Assembly (NCBI GenBank): GCA_036362985.1
Contig: JAYGXS010000001.1
Span: 39,868,385 to 39,932,384 of the forward strand
Source: Ligula intestinalis
Taxonomy: Eukaryota > Platyhelminthes > Cestoda > Diphyllobothriidea > Diphyllobothriidae
Direction: 5' to 3'
Length of the DNA stretch: 64,000 nucleotides
The notes under the pieces were generated by a model, which was given only the letters and a program-made list of their open reading frames with translations, was not told where the DNA came from and did no database searches. Every line of letters begins with the position of its first letter. The stretch's first letter is position 1. The translations under genes were made by a program, and so were the position numbers. This document shows, one piece after another, positions 22,831-36,308 of the stretch.

Positions 22831-23818
22831 GTACAGTATGGCGAGCGCTGCAAGAAAAATGCCGCAATTTGCGAAAGACTGGTAATCTCTCGCAATTTAA
22901 CATTCAGTAGTTTTACAATACTGATTATCATGCAGTCTAATCTAAAGTCATTTTTACTTCTGCCAGGTGCCTCTTCTTTAATGAGCTTCTTTCTGAGCAC
23001 TTACAAAATGCAGATTCTGTAAAAATGGCTACTTAAACAGTATGCACTTTTATAAGGGATGCTGAATGCCCTTACAAATTCAAATCTATTTCATAAAAAA
23101 CATGCACAAAAATATTTTTCTTGTACTCGTTTAATAGACAGTTTTACTTACTTTAAATTGTATACTTGAAGAAAGGGTATCATTCGGTTTTAGAAAAATA
23201 TCCAATGATAGGATTTTTTACGACTGTTGGGTGTTAAATAATAATCCGGTTATGTATGAATGCTAGCTATAATATATGCGAGATGATCCACATCTATTGC
23301 AACATTTAATGAGAACTGCGTGACTTCTTCCTCAAACCGTAGGCAAAACAGTTTTTTTCCGTACATAAAATGTATACACCATGCTGTTTGGAAACCTTGA
23401 ATTGAAGTCTAGCTCCGCTAAATTTCAAAATTATTTGGCAATCTAGAAATTTTTTAAAACCAAAAAATACCCCTTCTTTGAGGATAAAAATTAAAACAGG
23501 CATTGTCTGCTACCAAACGAGTACAAGAAAGAATATTATAATGCATGATTTCGATAAAATATATTAAAATTTACACAGGCAGTCAAAAGCCATGCTTAAA
23601 CTGCTTACTATTTAGGAAGCCATTTTTTCCGAACCTAAATTTTATATGTGATCAGAAAGAAGCTAAATAAAGAACCAGTATCCTGATATGGCTGAAAAGA
23701 GAAGAGTTTCAGATTGCGCGATCAACAATACTGCAATCCATCGTCATTATAGTTTGCGAGTGATTACCAATCTTTCGCAAATTGCGGCATTTTGCTTGTG
23801 GCACTCGCATGCTGTACA
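22831..23818. repeat. Large foldback of about 1 kb, no recognised coding
   Basis: The left arm (22831 to about 23230) and right arm (about 23430 to 23818) are diverged reverse complements along their whole length. Shared blocks include AAATGCCGCAATTTGCGAAA near the outer end, AGCTTCTTTCTGA, TTCTTGTACTCGTTT and an inner GGGGTAT...GGTTTTA block. The unpaired centre is about 200 bp. No transposase or other protein is recognisable. It may be a foldback transposon or an inverted duplication of an unidentified repeat. Confidence 0.7.
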
Positions 23819-24840
23819 ACGTAGGGACCCAGTTTTCAGTATTGGGCACGGCTGCCACTGCTCAAAAATGCGTACAGTTCGTTTGCATTCTATTACTAGA
23901 ATATTTAAGTGAATTTACATTCGACAGCCTATGCGAAAATAGTCTTTAATGCCTACTTCAATTCTTAAAAAGCATGATGATCGCCAACCATGAAGTATCC
24001 TTGTCTCCTGTCCCTACTTACTTGCCTTTAAAGCAACCGTTTATCGTAAGGGTTTTTGACCAAGAGCGGTTGACTCTATGGCCTTTATGTGGAAGTGCGT
24101 TTAGACTTTATAGTACGACAGTAACATCAAGTTACAGTGCTTTTTTGCATGAAAAACAAAAGATCGCAAAATTGCCAACATGTTCACTGTCGTTTCAAGA
24201 GCGCCCTAAAGTAAACAGTCAAATGCTTTCGAAGAAAACAAACCATTTTCCGGGGAAAGGGTTATTTTCCCTTATCGCAAATGATTTACATATGATGGAA
24301 GCTGATGAATACGGCATCTACAAGGACCTCGACATGTGAGCCTACAAAAGTTAATTTATGCAGTCAACCTAACGAGGAACTTGAATAATTTCTTCTTCCC
24401 CATGATTATTCGTATATAATCGACATTCAGATTATCCATTTTCAAAACATCACTGACAATTGTGTAGTTTATTGGCTATTAAATTGAACTTTTTATTTAT
24501 CGACGAAACATATATCGCACGAGGCGTGCTGAAATGGCAAGATTGGCATTGCCGGAATCGCTTTCCATTCTGCGTTTTTCAAGATGAACGCATGGATTCA
24601 AAACAACGCTCTGTCCTCTAAATTTCCCTGCCTTTGGCAAACATCTTGTTGATAAACTAATTTATATCAACTTCAACAAATTTTTCGTGTTACTTATTTA
24701 TTTAGGGCTGTAACCTTTTGTTGGTCAGTGAAAAAAGTGTCGTACATCTAATCAGTGTTCAAAACATCAATTTTTTCCCTCCACATGGAGTCATGTAAAA
24801 AATGTACAGTTTTACTATCGTATTTTTCTCCAATTGAGGA

Positions 24841-24915
24841 CTCTGGATGGATTTCGAAACGTCAGGCGAATAAGAGTCTTATCCCAGCGATCTAGCATTT
24901 TTCTTCTTAATTATC
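24841..24915 (+). repeat. PLE terminal repeat, copy 5
   Basis: GGATGGATTTCGAAACGTCA then GGCGAATAAGAG and CTTATCCCAGCGATCTAGCA. GAAAC and GTC are intact but the CTGATGA half is degraded. A frameshifted coding relic begins immediately downstream. Confidence 0.65.
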
Positions 24916-24922
24916 ATCGCTT

Positions 24923-25490
24923 GTGGATGACAAAAGTATCCTGTCTACCAGGCAACGAATCGCTTTATTAGAACGTCGTCGCAGTCAGATTTTTAAACAG
25001 CGTCTTGGAGACCTTACCATTTATATAAGACAAAGCCTCCGAGCCTCCGAGATACAAAAGGGAAAGCCAGGTAGTTCAGCGTCACGGAAGTCCAGAGGAA
25101 TGGCGCTGATGGTTTAACTGCGGAGGCAGTTATGGTAGAAAACATGGAAGCCATCAATCGTCAGCTTCGGGCCGCCTTTATAATGCAAAATGGCCACTTG
25201 TATTTCAGGATAAAATCCCCCCTTACGTGCCAGAGGACCAAAGACGCGACAGCATCAATGTTTCTAGAGTATTCCTTCGGCATTTCGACGACGGCAACCC
25301 TTACAAGTACTCTGAACTAGTTGCTGACGATGAGGCAAGAGTTCATAAATATGACCACTTACTGTAGTACCGTAAGTTGGAAGATGTAATAGCTGGCAAC
25401 CCGCTCTCGAAAAAATATGCAAGGTCTAAATGCCAGCCATTATTTTTCTTTCGAAAACATTATCTGGATATTGCAGCTGAAAGATAGACT
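24923..25490 (+). pseudogene. Frameshifted coding relic next to a PLE end, function unknown
   Basis: Three plus-strand frames overlap in series and read like one ancient protein. Frame one (24923-25117) has a basic, helix-prone start with RIALLERRRSQIFKQRLGDL. Frame two (about 25075-25220) reads DGLTAEAVMVENMEAINRQL. Frame three (about 25212-25487) reads PPYVPEDQRRDSINVSRVFL, then HFDDGNPYKYSEL, and after a TAG at about 25361, YRKLEDVIAGNPLSKKYARS. I do not recognise the family. Its position right after a PLE terminus suggests an upstream PLE-encoded protein, but a processed host pseudogene is equally possible. A TTGTATTTCAG acceptor-like site precedes frame three. Confidence 0.45.
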
Positions 25491-27659
25491 ATGTGGCAAT
25501 GTATGTGTGAATTAGTGTGTATAGATAGTAGACGTATGCAGGGCGTGCCTCCTTCTCTCCTACCTCATCTATCTGTGTCAGGTAGAAAAACAGAATTTAG
25601 ATGAACGAAGGCAGGCTCTGGAACTGCAGCAGCCACGATCGACGAAATATCATGAAGGCAACATAAGCCAGAGGTTTCGGTTGCAGGGCAAGCTCTGCTT
25701 GGGTTCATTTCTTTTCTGGTTACCAGCAGTCCTTTGTTCAGCATCGAGAAAAATATGAGCCTGAAAATTCCTATTAATGCCTGCTTGTCTATCTACTATC
25801 ATAACTTTTTAGCTGAGGATGAAAATTTATCGTTTCCTTAGAGTCTGGGCATACATCCTCGCTGCTGTCTGTGCAATTTTCGCTGCATCTCGTAAACAAA
25901 CAGGGTGTTTCCCAAAGTCTTCATTAGCCAAATCACAGAGTCACCTTGTAAATTAGAGGTTAGCAACCTCGCTCATCCATCTCGAATTTCGTTGCTCGCT
26001 CTCATCGTGATTAGTGCTGCGAAACCCCCCTCCCCCCTCCACCCCCTCTACCCCCTACCCACCATCAACCTCCGTAAGCCTTCAACACTCCCGTTGTGCC
26101 CCCCTACCTTAGACTGCTCGCTCTTCTGATTGGAGCGTAACCGACAGTTAGCTATGGCTATCAATTAACGCGCAAGAAACCCCAATTTAAGGAAAGTACT
26201 AAGTTCAGAAATGAAAAGGTAGAAGATGGAGCAGACGGTGAAACTGGAGGTTAACTGACACCCAGCAGAAAAAAAAACCTGAATAATGGCTCACTTCGTC
26301 TTGCTAAAATCCGCTATAGATGACCTAATGCAACGCGAAAACACGATTTCCGAAAAGCACTTACACACCAAATCAAATTCACATCGTAAATCATGAAGAG
26401 TATACGAATGCCAGAATAATTTAAATCGGTGGGTTGACAACCAGTGTTTAAAAACGAGCGCACTTTTAGAAATATTACGATCCGATGAAAAGGCTGTTTA
26501 GCCTTCGATGGGCGAAAGTTATGAAGTTAAATTAGCCACCGGGAGTCTTTGAATAAAAACAACTACTTACGCAAAAAGCTTTTCGAATGACTACGAGGGT
26601 TCGAGTTCCAGGTGTTTTTTATGCGTATAAAAGAAAGTTAAACGTGCATTTCAACGATCTGTCTACTAATCTGAGCTTTCGAATCCGTGCGGGAGTCCAT
26701 CGTCAGAAGTATTGGCCGCAACAGAAAATAGCTACACTACAAGCCAATCAATGATCAACATAATTTTGGAGGCGATTGCGCAGGTCTATTCACGTCAGCG
26801 TCAGATGGACACTAAATTGATAGAGTTCCCATCCGAGGACCAGGCTCCATTTAATTCTCGTCTTGGTTCCGGAATGGACTATTACCCTGACGGCTGCAAA
26901 GTTAAACTTATGATCCGTTTCATAATTATTGGGAGCTACTTGCAATAACTCAGTGTCTAGTTCCACAGCCAGCTCATGTATGCGTAAGCCGAGCATGTGT
27001 TCAATCCAACCTATGTAGTTTCAAGACCAGTTTAGGCACGGAATTCGATGCAATCTGCCAAAGAGTTATTTCGGATTTGGTTAATCTTTATTTTCATCAC
27101 TCTGTTGCGCATGATAGCTTTACGGCAGTATAAAATTCCAACAGAATACAACAGCAATGCTTGCAGTCGCTTCGGTGACGTCTTTGATCAATGGCAGCAA
27201 ATGCCACACCATAGGGGCTAGTTCTAATTAGCTTCTTTGAGGCCGAACAAGAAGGCATCGACTTGTGAACGCCTTTAGATAGCCATTCCGCATGACTCGA
27301 TCGCGGAGCTATCAGACTTCACGTGCGTTTTTCTCCGGCCTGTTTCGATAGGTGTGAATGCGTTTGAAGAGCGTTCTCAGGAAATTTCTATAGTGAATTA
27401 TCGGTTCGCTGCTCAGAAAGTTCAGCATTTGTGGGTGTCCATTTCCTCCTGTAAACCACCGTCTCAGTTTCATCGTCAGAATTTCATTTGTAAAGGTCAA
27501 AGCAGATGCTGCCCTTGTTTTTCTGCCCCTATTGAATTGTACATATATAAGGAGAAATTCTTCTTAGCAAGTCATGGAAGTTTCACAGCATAAGAAACGT
27601 GCCGTCAACGTAATAAATCAGACGGAAGTGCTATCATCGATCAGATTACAGGAAATTCC
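25491..27659. other. Unassigned DNA
   Basis: No gene was recognised. It holds a C-rich tract at 26025-26066. At about 26595 GGGTTCGAGTTCC resembles an isolated pol III B box without a clear A box. Confidence 0.4.
26025..26066 (-). repeat. C-rich tract (G-quadruplex potential on minus strand)
   Basis: Successive C runs of 5-6 separated by 1-4 bases: CCCCCCTCCCCCCTCC, then CCCCCTCTACCCCCTACCC. The minus strand has four or more G runs in close spacing. Confidence 0.6.
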
Positions 27660-27760
27660 AATCCCGCGGTTCGAATCTCCGGTACTGGTTGTCGACGACT
27701 AATAAGCCCCAAAACAGCCACTACAGTCTCCTACATTTGTCGGTTTTCCTTCCTATGGTT
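27660..27760 (+). mobile_element. SINE family A, 3' fragment
   Basis: A B box (GCGGTTCGAATCTCCGG) is followed by ACGACTAATAAGCCCC, AACAGCCACTACAGTCTCCT and TTTGTCGG. This parallels the 3' part of the SINE at 8470-8560. The 5' head is missing. Confidence 0.55.
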
Positions 27761-30700
27761 TTTTTACCGCTTTGCCTGAAAAATTTCCCTTTTAACTGAA
27801 GCTAGGCCAAGTATTAAATGCACCTTTTCGACAGCCTTTCTTCACACCATAATCTAACATCGAAAGCGTTAGATATAGGAAAATATCGTGTGAGGCCACA
27901 TCGCAGAGTTATTGCTGATATTTTAATGAAAAAACTACTGTAAATGAAATATCAATATATGATAGTGTAGATTACCAGTAGTTACATCTTCAGTAGAGTG
28001 TAGCGCAAGAAGATTTGTCTCTAATCGCCACCGCTAAGGTTCGCTGGGACAAAGTACCGCTTATAGGACAGGAAAGGACATACGTGGAGTGGCTTTAGTC
28101 CAAATGAGATGTCAAGACTATCATTAATAAACCAGATACGCCTGTTATTTTTTCGCCACAAGATTAGCGCTCAATCGAATGACCCAAAACAGCTGAAAAA
28201 GAACCGCGTATCATGGTAAGGCATGCTATCTTTAATGAGCGCCAATTTTGTCCACTGCTATTTCCGAAAACACACTTCTACCTTCCACGAACCTCGATGC
28301 AGAAAGATGACAGGACAGTGCGAATGCCGACTCCAGATGCAAGTGTGTGTCGTAGCCCTTGTCGGACCAAGTATCCCCGCCAGAGTCCAAACTGGTTGTG
28401 GTTGGAAGACAGAGAAAATCTGAGACGGCCGGCTTGAGCCATAGGTCCATGGGAATTAGTTGGGTGCCTGGTGGAGAGACCCCGCAATCGAGACAGCTGT
28501 CGGATGTGGACGGGTCGAACCGGTCTTGGTACTAGCGGAGGAGCATTAAGTGGTCACTGCGTAGTCGAGCCAAGGTAGAGCGAGTAACTGTCGAGAATTG
28601 TTGTTGAGAGGCTGCAATCGGAGGTGGTTAGCCGCCCAAAAGGACCGTGGTAGTTTTGTTTTGCTCAAACAACGGCTCCCCGGTGAAGACGCTAGAAGCC
28701 TGTTATGACGGCAGAGCCATTAACGGTTAAATATGAGAGACATGAGGCACCAACTTTTTTGCAAAGAGCTCTCATAGACATTAGAACGCTGTGGCTGGGT
28801 TCAGGAGCGTGGTAACGGTAGGGATTTGAATAGTCGGGTTGCGAACAGGTCAATCAAAATTCACCAATTTGTCCGATAGTCAACGGATAGTAAAACTTTG
28901 AATTCGATTAGATTACGTGGAAGTATTTTAAACACTGAAGTGAACCTAATAGAGCCACATAAGTACAGTACTGAGAGTAGTTTGAGACAAAATAATACGC
29001 GCTGGACCTGTAGTGTAAGAGTCGGTTGCAGATAGCATCGTTAAAGCTACTGTGCTTCATGGGAAGACCTTTCAGCAGGACCGTCTCTAGAGGTCCTTTT
29101 TGATACTTTTACATTGCCAGTAACACGACTTTACACTTTTTCGTTCAATTTGGCCAATATAAGGTTGAATTTTACTTAATTGGTATGAAAATCCTGAACA
29201 ACAGGAGTTTATGACGATGGATTTTATCATATTAAGTACATTGAAACATATATAAGTTTCCTTTATTTAATGGTGTTTGATCACTTCCAACACAATTAAA
29301 TATTCTTCTACACTTATTAACCATTGGTTAAATGTTTGACTACAAAATACCTTCGAGAGTTGGGCGGGAGAAATATACATATTTAGGGAGCCCTAACAGA
29401 TATTTTTGCCGAATTTTCTGCCAGAAAACTTTTCGTCTGTGGTTACTATCTTTCGCAAGCTGCTCGTCATTAGACCCAGCATGGGCTTCTATGATTTTAT
29501 GGGATCGAAGACGTATGTCATATGTATCAACCGAAATTTATGCATTTTACTTTATGCCTGCGAGCAATCAACGGAACAATGAAAATTGAACATTACAGTG
29601 AGCTCAACGTCCTGCTCTGTGTCTACGTGACTAAGGAACTGAGAAAACTAACTGATCACCCCAACCCCGAGCTACTTGCTGATCACGAAAGTATTACGCA
29701 AAATATAGCCCTGAAACAATATAACTTTTCGGCATCGTCTTACATATGATTAAATAACACTCTAAAAATTAAGTAAGAGCAAATTAACTAGTAATTTATT
29801 CGATCTCAATAAAAAAAGTTTGTGAGGCCGATGGTACGTGCAGAACGGAGCCCATTTAAGTTTGTCAAAACCAAGACCTGTGGCTCAAACCTGTGAAATG
29901 AAGTCAATCAGAATTTTAAAACGTTCTATAATTTCAGTGTAGTTCATTTACACATATAACTCAGGGAATCAGTTGGAAATAGGCTACTCACTTTTTTGCT
30001 TGCTATGTCATCAAAAAATCCACTTCGTTTGGAGAAACGTCAATAATCTTCAAAAAATTATCTTTTTTTCAAATATTGATGCCAAAGCTGACTTCCTCAG
30101 AAACAATATTATTATTTTAAAAGTATATCACAGTTATGGAACAAAAGCATGACTTAGCCTTCAGTCTCGAAAACGGCTGAAATAAATAATCTAGCCTTAT
30201 TCATGCCAGCGTTTTTCATAACCTGAAACAGAGTCACGCCTTCTCAGTGTAAGGATACATAGTGCGGTTGGTCTCATATTTACTTGACATACGGAAGCCG
30301 TACAGCGTAAACCCACTTAACGTGATCTGTCTCTGCGAAGCCACCCAAATAAATTAACAGGAATATTCCGATATGAGTATGTTTCGTATCTGCAGGGACC
30401 AGTTGACGATCTAGACAAAATACGAAAATCAGTTTCTGCATTCATGCTGTTTTGCCAGACAAATTCTTACCTTCCTTTAAGCTCGAATAATTCGAAAATT
30501 GTTTAAGTTGAAGAGGTCTACAATCGGAGTCTTAACCAAGCATGCGTTAGTAACTGAATAATTCTGCAAAGTTGGCGTAGAGATTGCAATTGATAGTCAC
30601 TGACTCGCACAAGCCTATCAATCATCAATCAGCAGTTATCGAGAATTTTTTATTCCACACAATTTGCGTGTCCCGCAGAGGCATAGTGTTACACATTAAG

Positions 30701-33700
30701 GTCCTGTTTCGGTTAAATCCACACCTCCTTTGGGTTTCCTTGATGCATTCTAGGCAAGGGTGATTGATTGTTCGACCATTGATTTGGATTAAGTACACCA
30801 TATGCACCAACAGGTCGGTGCAGTGATTGTTACCGGTCACAAGGGGTAGCTTTAAAGCGATAGCAGACTTAGTTGGCACCAACTGTACTCGCCACTTTCG
30901 TCCAGGGTCAAGAAGAACAAACGGGATCCGGCGTTGGCCGCTTTCTCCAATGCAGGCCAGAAACACCGCCTACTTTAGTCTTAATTGACAGCAGACTTCG
31001 CCTGAGTACTACCACACTACCTACCCTCACTCACCTTCTGTAGGTGTTAAGCTGAGCTCAAGAAGGCCAAAAATAATACGGCTACTACTATCCACACATC
31101 TACTAACTAGCAATGTAGCTGAGTGTTAGTAGTACTGGTACTATTTCTGACGGTAGTATTGGTCAGAGGTGACGCAGATTTACAATCTCGCCGGGGCTTC
31201 TTCCCCTTGACCTTAACAAGAATTGTGAATCTGGGTTTAAGCTATTCCGATTAAATACATGTTTTAGGCTCTGAGCACATTTGGGCTTGCCTTGGTTTCT
31301 GCCACCTCATCTCTATGCACTAATCTTCTAAAGCTAGGATGCTGCTGCTGGAGGTAATATGCCACTGCTAAAAGTACTAATTCTAGTAATCATACTAACT
31401 AAGACCAGCAGAGATTATATTATAGTAATATATTCCCATAATTTTATCAATAGCTGACATGCATTCTATCTTTGCAATAAGCATAGCAGCTAGGAATATG
31501 AGCTTATCCGCGTCTTACACTACATCTGGACCGATTTGTATGACACCCGGGCGAGCGTTCACGTCCGGTAGGAAGGTAAGACTCTAGGAAATGGTAGGTA
31601 GCAAATGCATATACACCTCAAAGCCCGACAAGATCCGTAACTCTAGTATTGCAAAGCCTTTTTCCTTCTCAGAGTTTATAAATGACCAACATATTCTAAA
31701 ACTTGTCTAATTTTGTTCGCTCTTCACATTCTTCGCTTAATCAACGATAGCTAGTTTGGTTTCAGCAGCTTAATCGTAAGTTCGAGCCTTTAAAATAAAA
31801 TGACACAGTGTATGCTTCGTAATTAGAAATTAACAGTCAAAGCTGAAATAAAAAAATGCTTTGAGGCAAAAAATGCTGCCTAAATGTTCGCTTTAAAAGG
31901 ATAGAGGGTGGGGGAACTCTTGCGATAAAGTGGACAGGATTGACAGGCACCTACGGACGCCACAGTGGGTGTCTGGCATACGTGTCGGGCGGGGCCGATG
32001 ATAGAGAAGATGTGACGGATTGGACTACAGGTAGCGTCCTTGGACAGGCGCCCGATTCCTTTATGCGCGAGGACAAGTGAGGAGTCGCTGTCAACCCATT
32101 TTGTGAATGGGACGATGGGGCATCGGAAACCAGTTAATAATCCGCCTTTACCCCTTCTTCTAACAAAAACCATTACAGCATCAACCACAAGCTGAGTGCA
32201 AGGGCGAAGGGTAACATTTAAAACGTGCTCCACCTCTTAATTCAACCTGCCAATCCAGCAGATGTACTCTTGTTGAAAATGACGAAAAATACACGCACTG
32301 CATACCAGTATTCATCTCAAATGACTTAAATGCTGAGACAGAGAGGCTCGGGACAGATTAGTGAAAGGTTGTGCGTATGAACCTGACGACGTAGTTTTCG
32401 CTTGATATTTCCTGTAGTGCAAAGTTGAACTGTGCCAGACAGTAACGTGTTGCATACTACGTCCTTTTCAACTTCACAAGTTGATCGGCAAATAGGCTGA
32501 AAAATGAAAAGGGGACTGTTACAACTTGCTTTCGACACACAACATCGGACACAAACTCAAAACTATCAACATCGCTTTGTCGAGCTCCGGAATCCGAAAT
32601 GCAGGGCGTGGTTGACCGGTAATAAAAAACGGTATATATAAGCTTACGAAAGTTACAGATGTTTTAAAAGAAGCCAATCAACGCTTCCAAAATGGGTAAA
32701 TGTGCCGTTAAAGAAAACTTTCCCAGGGGCTACCGTGCACAATCAATTTTTTTATAAAGACCGATAAAACGCCAGTGAGTTGATTGTTTTCAAACTGTCG
32801 GTGTTTCTTACTTCAGTACTTCAAGTTATATCCAAGGTTTTAGGAAATACTTAAATCAAGAGGGATTACAAACTTTTACTAGGGTTTCAAGCAATTTTTG
32901 TAGACCCGTGGTAGGGAGAATAACAGTTACACAGCTTATTCAGAAGGCATAAACTTGAACTTATTTAAATAGAAGACACGGTTAATGTCCACACTACCAC
33001 TCTATTCTTCAAATAAACTTTTTAGAAGGCAGGTCTAATCCCTCATTGTTAGAAAGAATTAAAAAATATAACCTAGCCGTTTTAACTGTTGGCATCAGCA
33101 ATCGATTGTTGTTCAATCCAGAAAGCTCCGACTAATAGAGAATTTTGAGAAGTTGATGATCTGTACTTCCGTGCTATGTTTGTAAATTTCCCTCCTTGTT
33201 ACAATTATCTGTTGAGAAAGGGTGCACTTTTAAGGTCTTCACAAAGATTGAATCACGCAACAATTTTCCGAAAGCAAACTTGATACTTTCCTAAATTAAA
33301 GGAATTTAATCAGGTTAAAATAATTTTAAAACAAACAGAAAACTGCCCCAGGAAAATCACTTACCAAAAGTATGCGGTCCGTTGTTCCACAAATTCATTC
33401 AGTCAACTGAAATCTTTGCTGCATTTACTGTTCCTGAACGGCTACTGACTGCATTTAGCGTTTTCATCCAAAGGCTTACCTTCGAAGTTATCCAATTAAA
33501 TTGTAAGACACACGTTTACTATGTGTTACAAGGCATGAATAGTGGCACTCATGCTCATATGTCATCTGAAGTTTATCTTGCTTGGTTATTGGGAAGCTGT
33601 ATATTTTAGCCACTAACCCGAAAGCTAAACTGTCATTTTGAAACTGCATGCGTGAAAATCAGTAAAATAACCAACTCTAATGAATGTTGTTTCATTTCGC

Positions 33701-34384
33701 AGCAATACATTAAATGATTAAAGGCACTTACTGCAGTATGCAAGCACCTATTTGCAAGTGCAGACGTTTAAGTATCTTCGTAGTTGAAAAATTAGGCAAG
33801 AATGATCTCTCATTCTCCCCATCATTATATCCCTGTTAACGTATCAAAAAGACTTTGTCCATCAATTCAAAGAGTCTGTGTTGAAGTAGGCTAAAACAGT
33901 ACGGTATGTAGGTAACATTTTGTGCTGTTGAACTCAGTCCAAAAGCCCAAATTTCAGTTTGGGCGGAGGTGTACACTCGGTGTTTTATCATGCTGATTTA
34001 TTAGTTTCTTTTAAGGAAAATTCTGAGAGACCAATAGAAGCCCGTTGAAACGCGTCTGAACAAATAAACTTGCACTTGCTTCCGTCCAATTGAAACAACA
34101 CGGAACACGAGTTTAACACATTTATTAGAAATCTCACACAAACAGTAGTTTCAAGCCGGAAGCCCAACTTGTTTTTTTGCTTTTATCTTTTCCCCATGGG
34201 ACTCTAGATTAACATATTGGTACCGCACGAAAAATTACCCTAGGAATAAGAAGATATTAGGGAAGGCAGGACTTTGAGACTTCACGTGCTCTAGAACCGT
34301 GTCTTCTAAGTTCAACTCTGAATGAGAATTAAACAGAACAAAATGGAATTCATAAAACACACGACCTACGACGGCCACTGGGGA
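27761..34384. other. Long unassigned stretch
   Basis: No gene was recognised. Two longer frames on the minus strand (30625-30966, 113 codons; 31880-32233, 117 codons) have no domain I know and are within what chance would give. About 28440-28700 is GC-richer than its surroundings and may be an unidentified element. Confidence 0.4.
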
Positions 34385-34490
34385 TCCAGAAATGAGCCAC
34401 ACCTTTCAAATCTGCTTCATGCAACAACAGAATATCGGCCAAACACGCATGTTTGTCCTTTGATCTAGTACCTGTGACGTCAGTATAGTA
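34385..34490 (-). repeat. Repeat family F, partial copy
   Basis: Read on the minus strand: CACAGGTACTAGATCAAAGG, then AACATGCGTGTTTGGCCGAT, matching the 5' blocks of the copies at 2.45, 45.5 and 62.2 kb. It is diverged. Confidence 0.5.
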
Positions 34491-36155
34491 AATGATTATT
34501 GCAAAAACGAGTCAAACCTCGGAAGCGGTTGCGTAATTTTAAACGAAAGAGGTTTTTTTTACTTGCAGACTGTGTGTATCATTTCTTCAATCTTCTTATA
34601 ACTGGTGAAAATCAAACTCATAACTCAATATTTATGCAAGGAAAATACGTGACTGGGTAAGTTGATATAACTTCCATTCTCGAAGCTTGCCAACCCCACC
34701 TCTTCAAAATAGGGTTCAAGTTGATAGGGCTTCGATGAAACTTTCTATACTACACATTCCCGCTCCGGAAAGTATTATAATACGTCAATCCTTAAGCCAG
34801 TTTTTGACAAAGAAAGAGGGTGAAGCATGTCCGTTCACAATAAATTAATCCATGCGTGAAGGATCGGAGCTCGGGGAACAGTAATATTTATCCAACAACA
34901 AGCAAATATTGACAGCTACCTTATCATTCAAAATTTTACAAGAACAAAGCAATTAGGATTTCCGAATTAGCTGCAGTATTAAAAATTAAGTAAAGAGACA
35001 AATTATTCAAGTGCAGATGCATTCACTCCCTTTCTACTGCATAAAATTTTGCTGGACAAATTCGAACCACAAAAGCAGGAAATAAATTAAACTCAAGAGA
35101 ACCAGAAAGCTTCTCCAAACAACAAGGTTTATATGAACCGCTTAAAAGGTATTAAAATTTAGGAAAAGTGAGGTCGGTTATGAGCAAAATCGAGCTTAGA
35201 TAAAAAAATTGATGGTAAGGTTTGGAGAAACACTGAGAGAAAAAACGGATTTGGAAAACAAGCTAAATGTTTCAATCGTCGGTGTCGCTGAGGTTCAAAG
35301 AAGCTCCACAGAAGTCTAGTGCAGGGATGAAGATTTGCGCTGGGTTATAGCAAAAGTTGACTTTCGAGGCATCTACCCCACCCAGTTCCCACTCCCCACC
35401 TCGGCCCCGTATCAGGACGATGTCAAGAAGGCCGGAGATGGGAAGGGCACGGATTCACCCACTGTGGGCCATCAGAACCAGAAAATTAAAACAAAGTTTG
35501 GAAGTTGCTTGGATCCCACATGAGTGGGAGTGCCATAAAGGTCAGATTAAAAAAGAGCCATTCAGCCTGACTCTCACTCCGCCAGTCAGTCAGTCACACC
35601 ACACAACAAAATGCATATTAGGTTGACCAAGCAGTCATCTCAGTGAACGAAAGAACATAATATCCTCTAATTGCCTCTCCATAACAGCACGTATTCCAGT
35701 AAATTAGTGGGCGCTGGTGAGCCGAGAATAAAAACGGCAAAATAAGCTATCTCCGCTGATTTCGGATGCTCAGATATTGCTTGCGAATAAGCTCGGAAGA
35801 ACATTTTTGGGTTAGCGGATTTCTAAATATTCCCCTTCCGTTTACGTCATAGGGGCTAAGAAACAGCAAAATTTCTTTTGACAAGAGGAAGAAGGGCAGC
35901 AGATGGTAACTCAAGTGTAGATGTCCTTGTTCTGGATGTCGGCAGGCATTTAGAATCTCTTTTTTGGCAGCGGGTTATGAATATATATACAACGAATAAC
36001 TTTAAAAAAAAGCAGAAAAAGTAATTTCCAACAAATGGTATATGTAACATGTCCAAACTTTCTTCAAAGGAAAAGGAGACAGCAGGTGAATGATTCGCGT
36101 CTAGGATCATAGAAAGCAATGTCATTTGCGGATTTAAAAAGTGAACACTACTCAC

Positions 36156-36308
36156 CATCGAGTCCTGTTTGAGATTAAACTCACATGCCGTTTGGGAACC
36201 GACAGACAGGACCGAAGGATATTTATATGCTCGACCCGAAATAGCTGGAAGCAAAGGCAGGCTGTATAAACAAGAATGCGTTTTTGGCTTCATTTCTACC
36301 AGCAAAAC
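36156..36308 (-). CDS. Candidate host exon with flanking splice signals
   Basis: On the minus strand an acceptor-like TCATTTTTCAG (AG at 36310-36309) precedes an open stretch of 153 bases (51 codons), followed by ATG|GTGAGT, a good donor (GT at 36155-36154). The predicted peptide begins VLLVEMKPKTHSCLYSL, contains GRAYKYPSVLSVGSQTACEF and ends LKQDSM. The frame stays open past the donor to 35856, which is the longest frame in the window not explained by a transposon. No domain was recognised. It could be a real exon or a chance open frame between chance splice sites. Confidence 0.3.

Noticed and set aside
30625..30966. 113-codon minus-strand open frame
   Set aside because: No family recognised; cannot be told from chance without a search.
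31880..32233. 117-codon minus-strand open frame
   Set aside because: No recognisable domain, no good splice sites noted, and length within chance for 64 kb.
35330..35620. GC-richer block with a proline-rich frame near a TCAGTCAGTCAG run
   Set aside because: It feels like a dispersed repeat, but no second copy could be found in the window, so it was not listed as a repeat.
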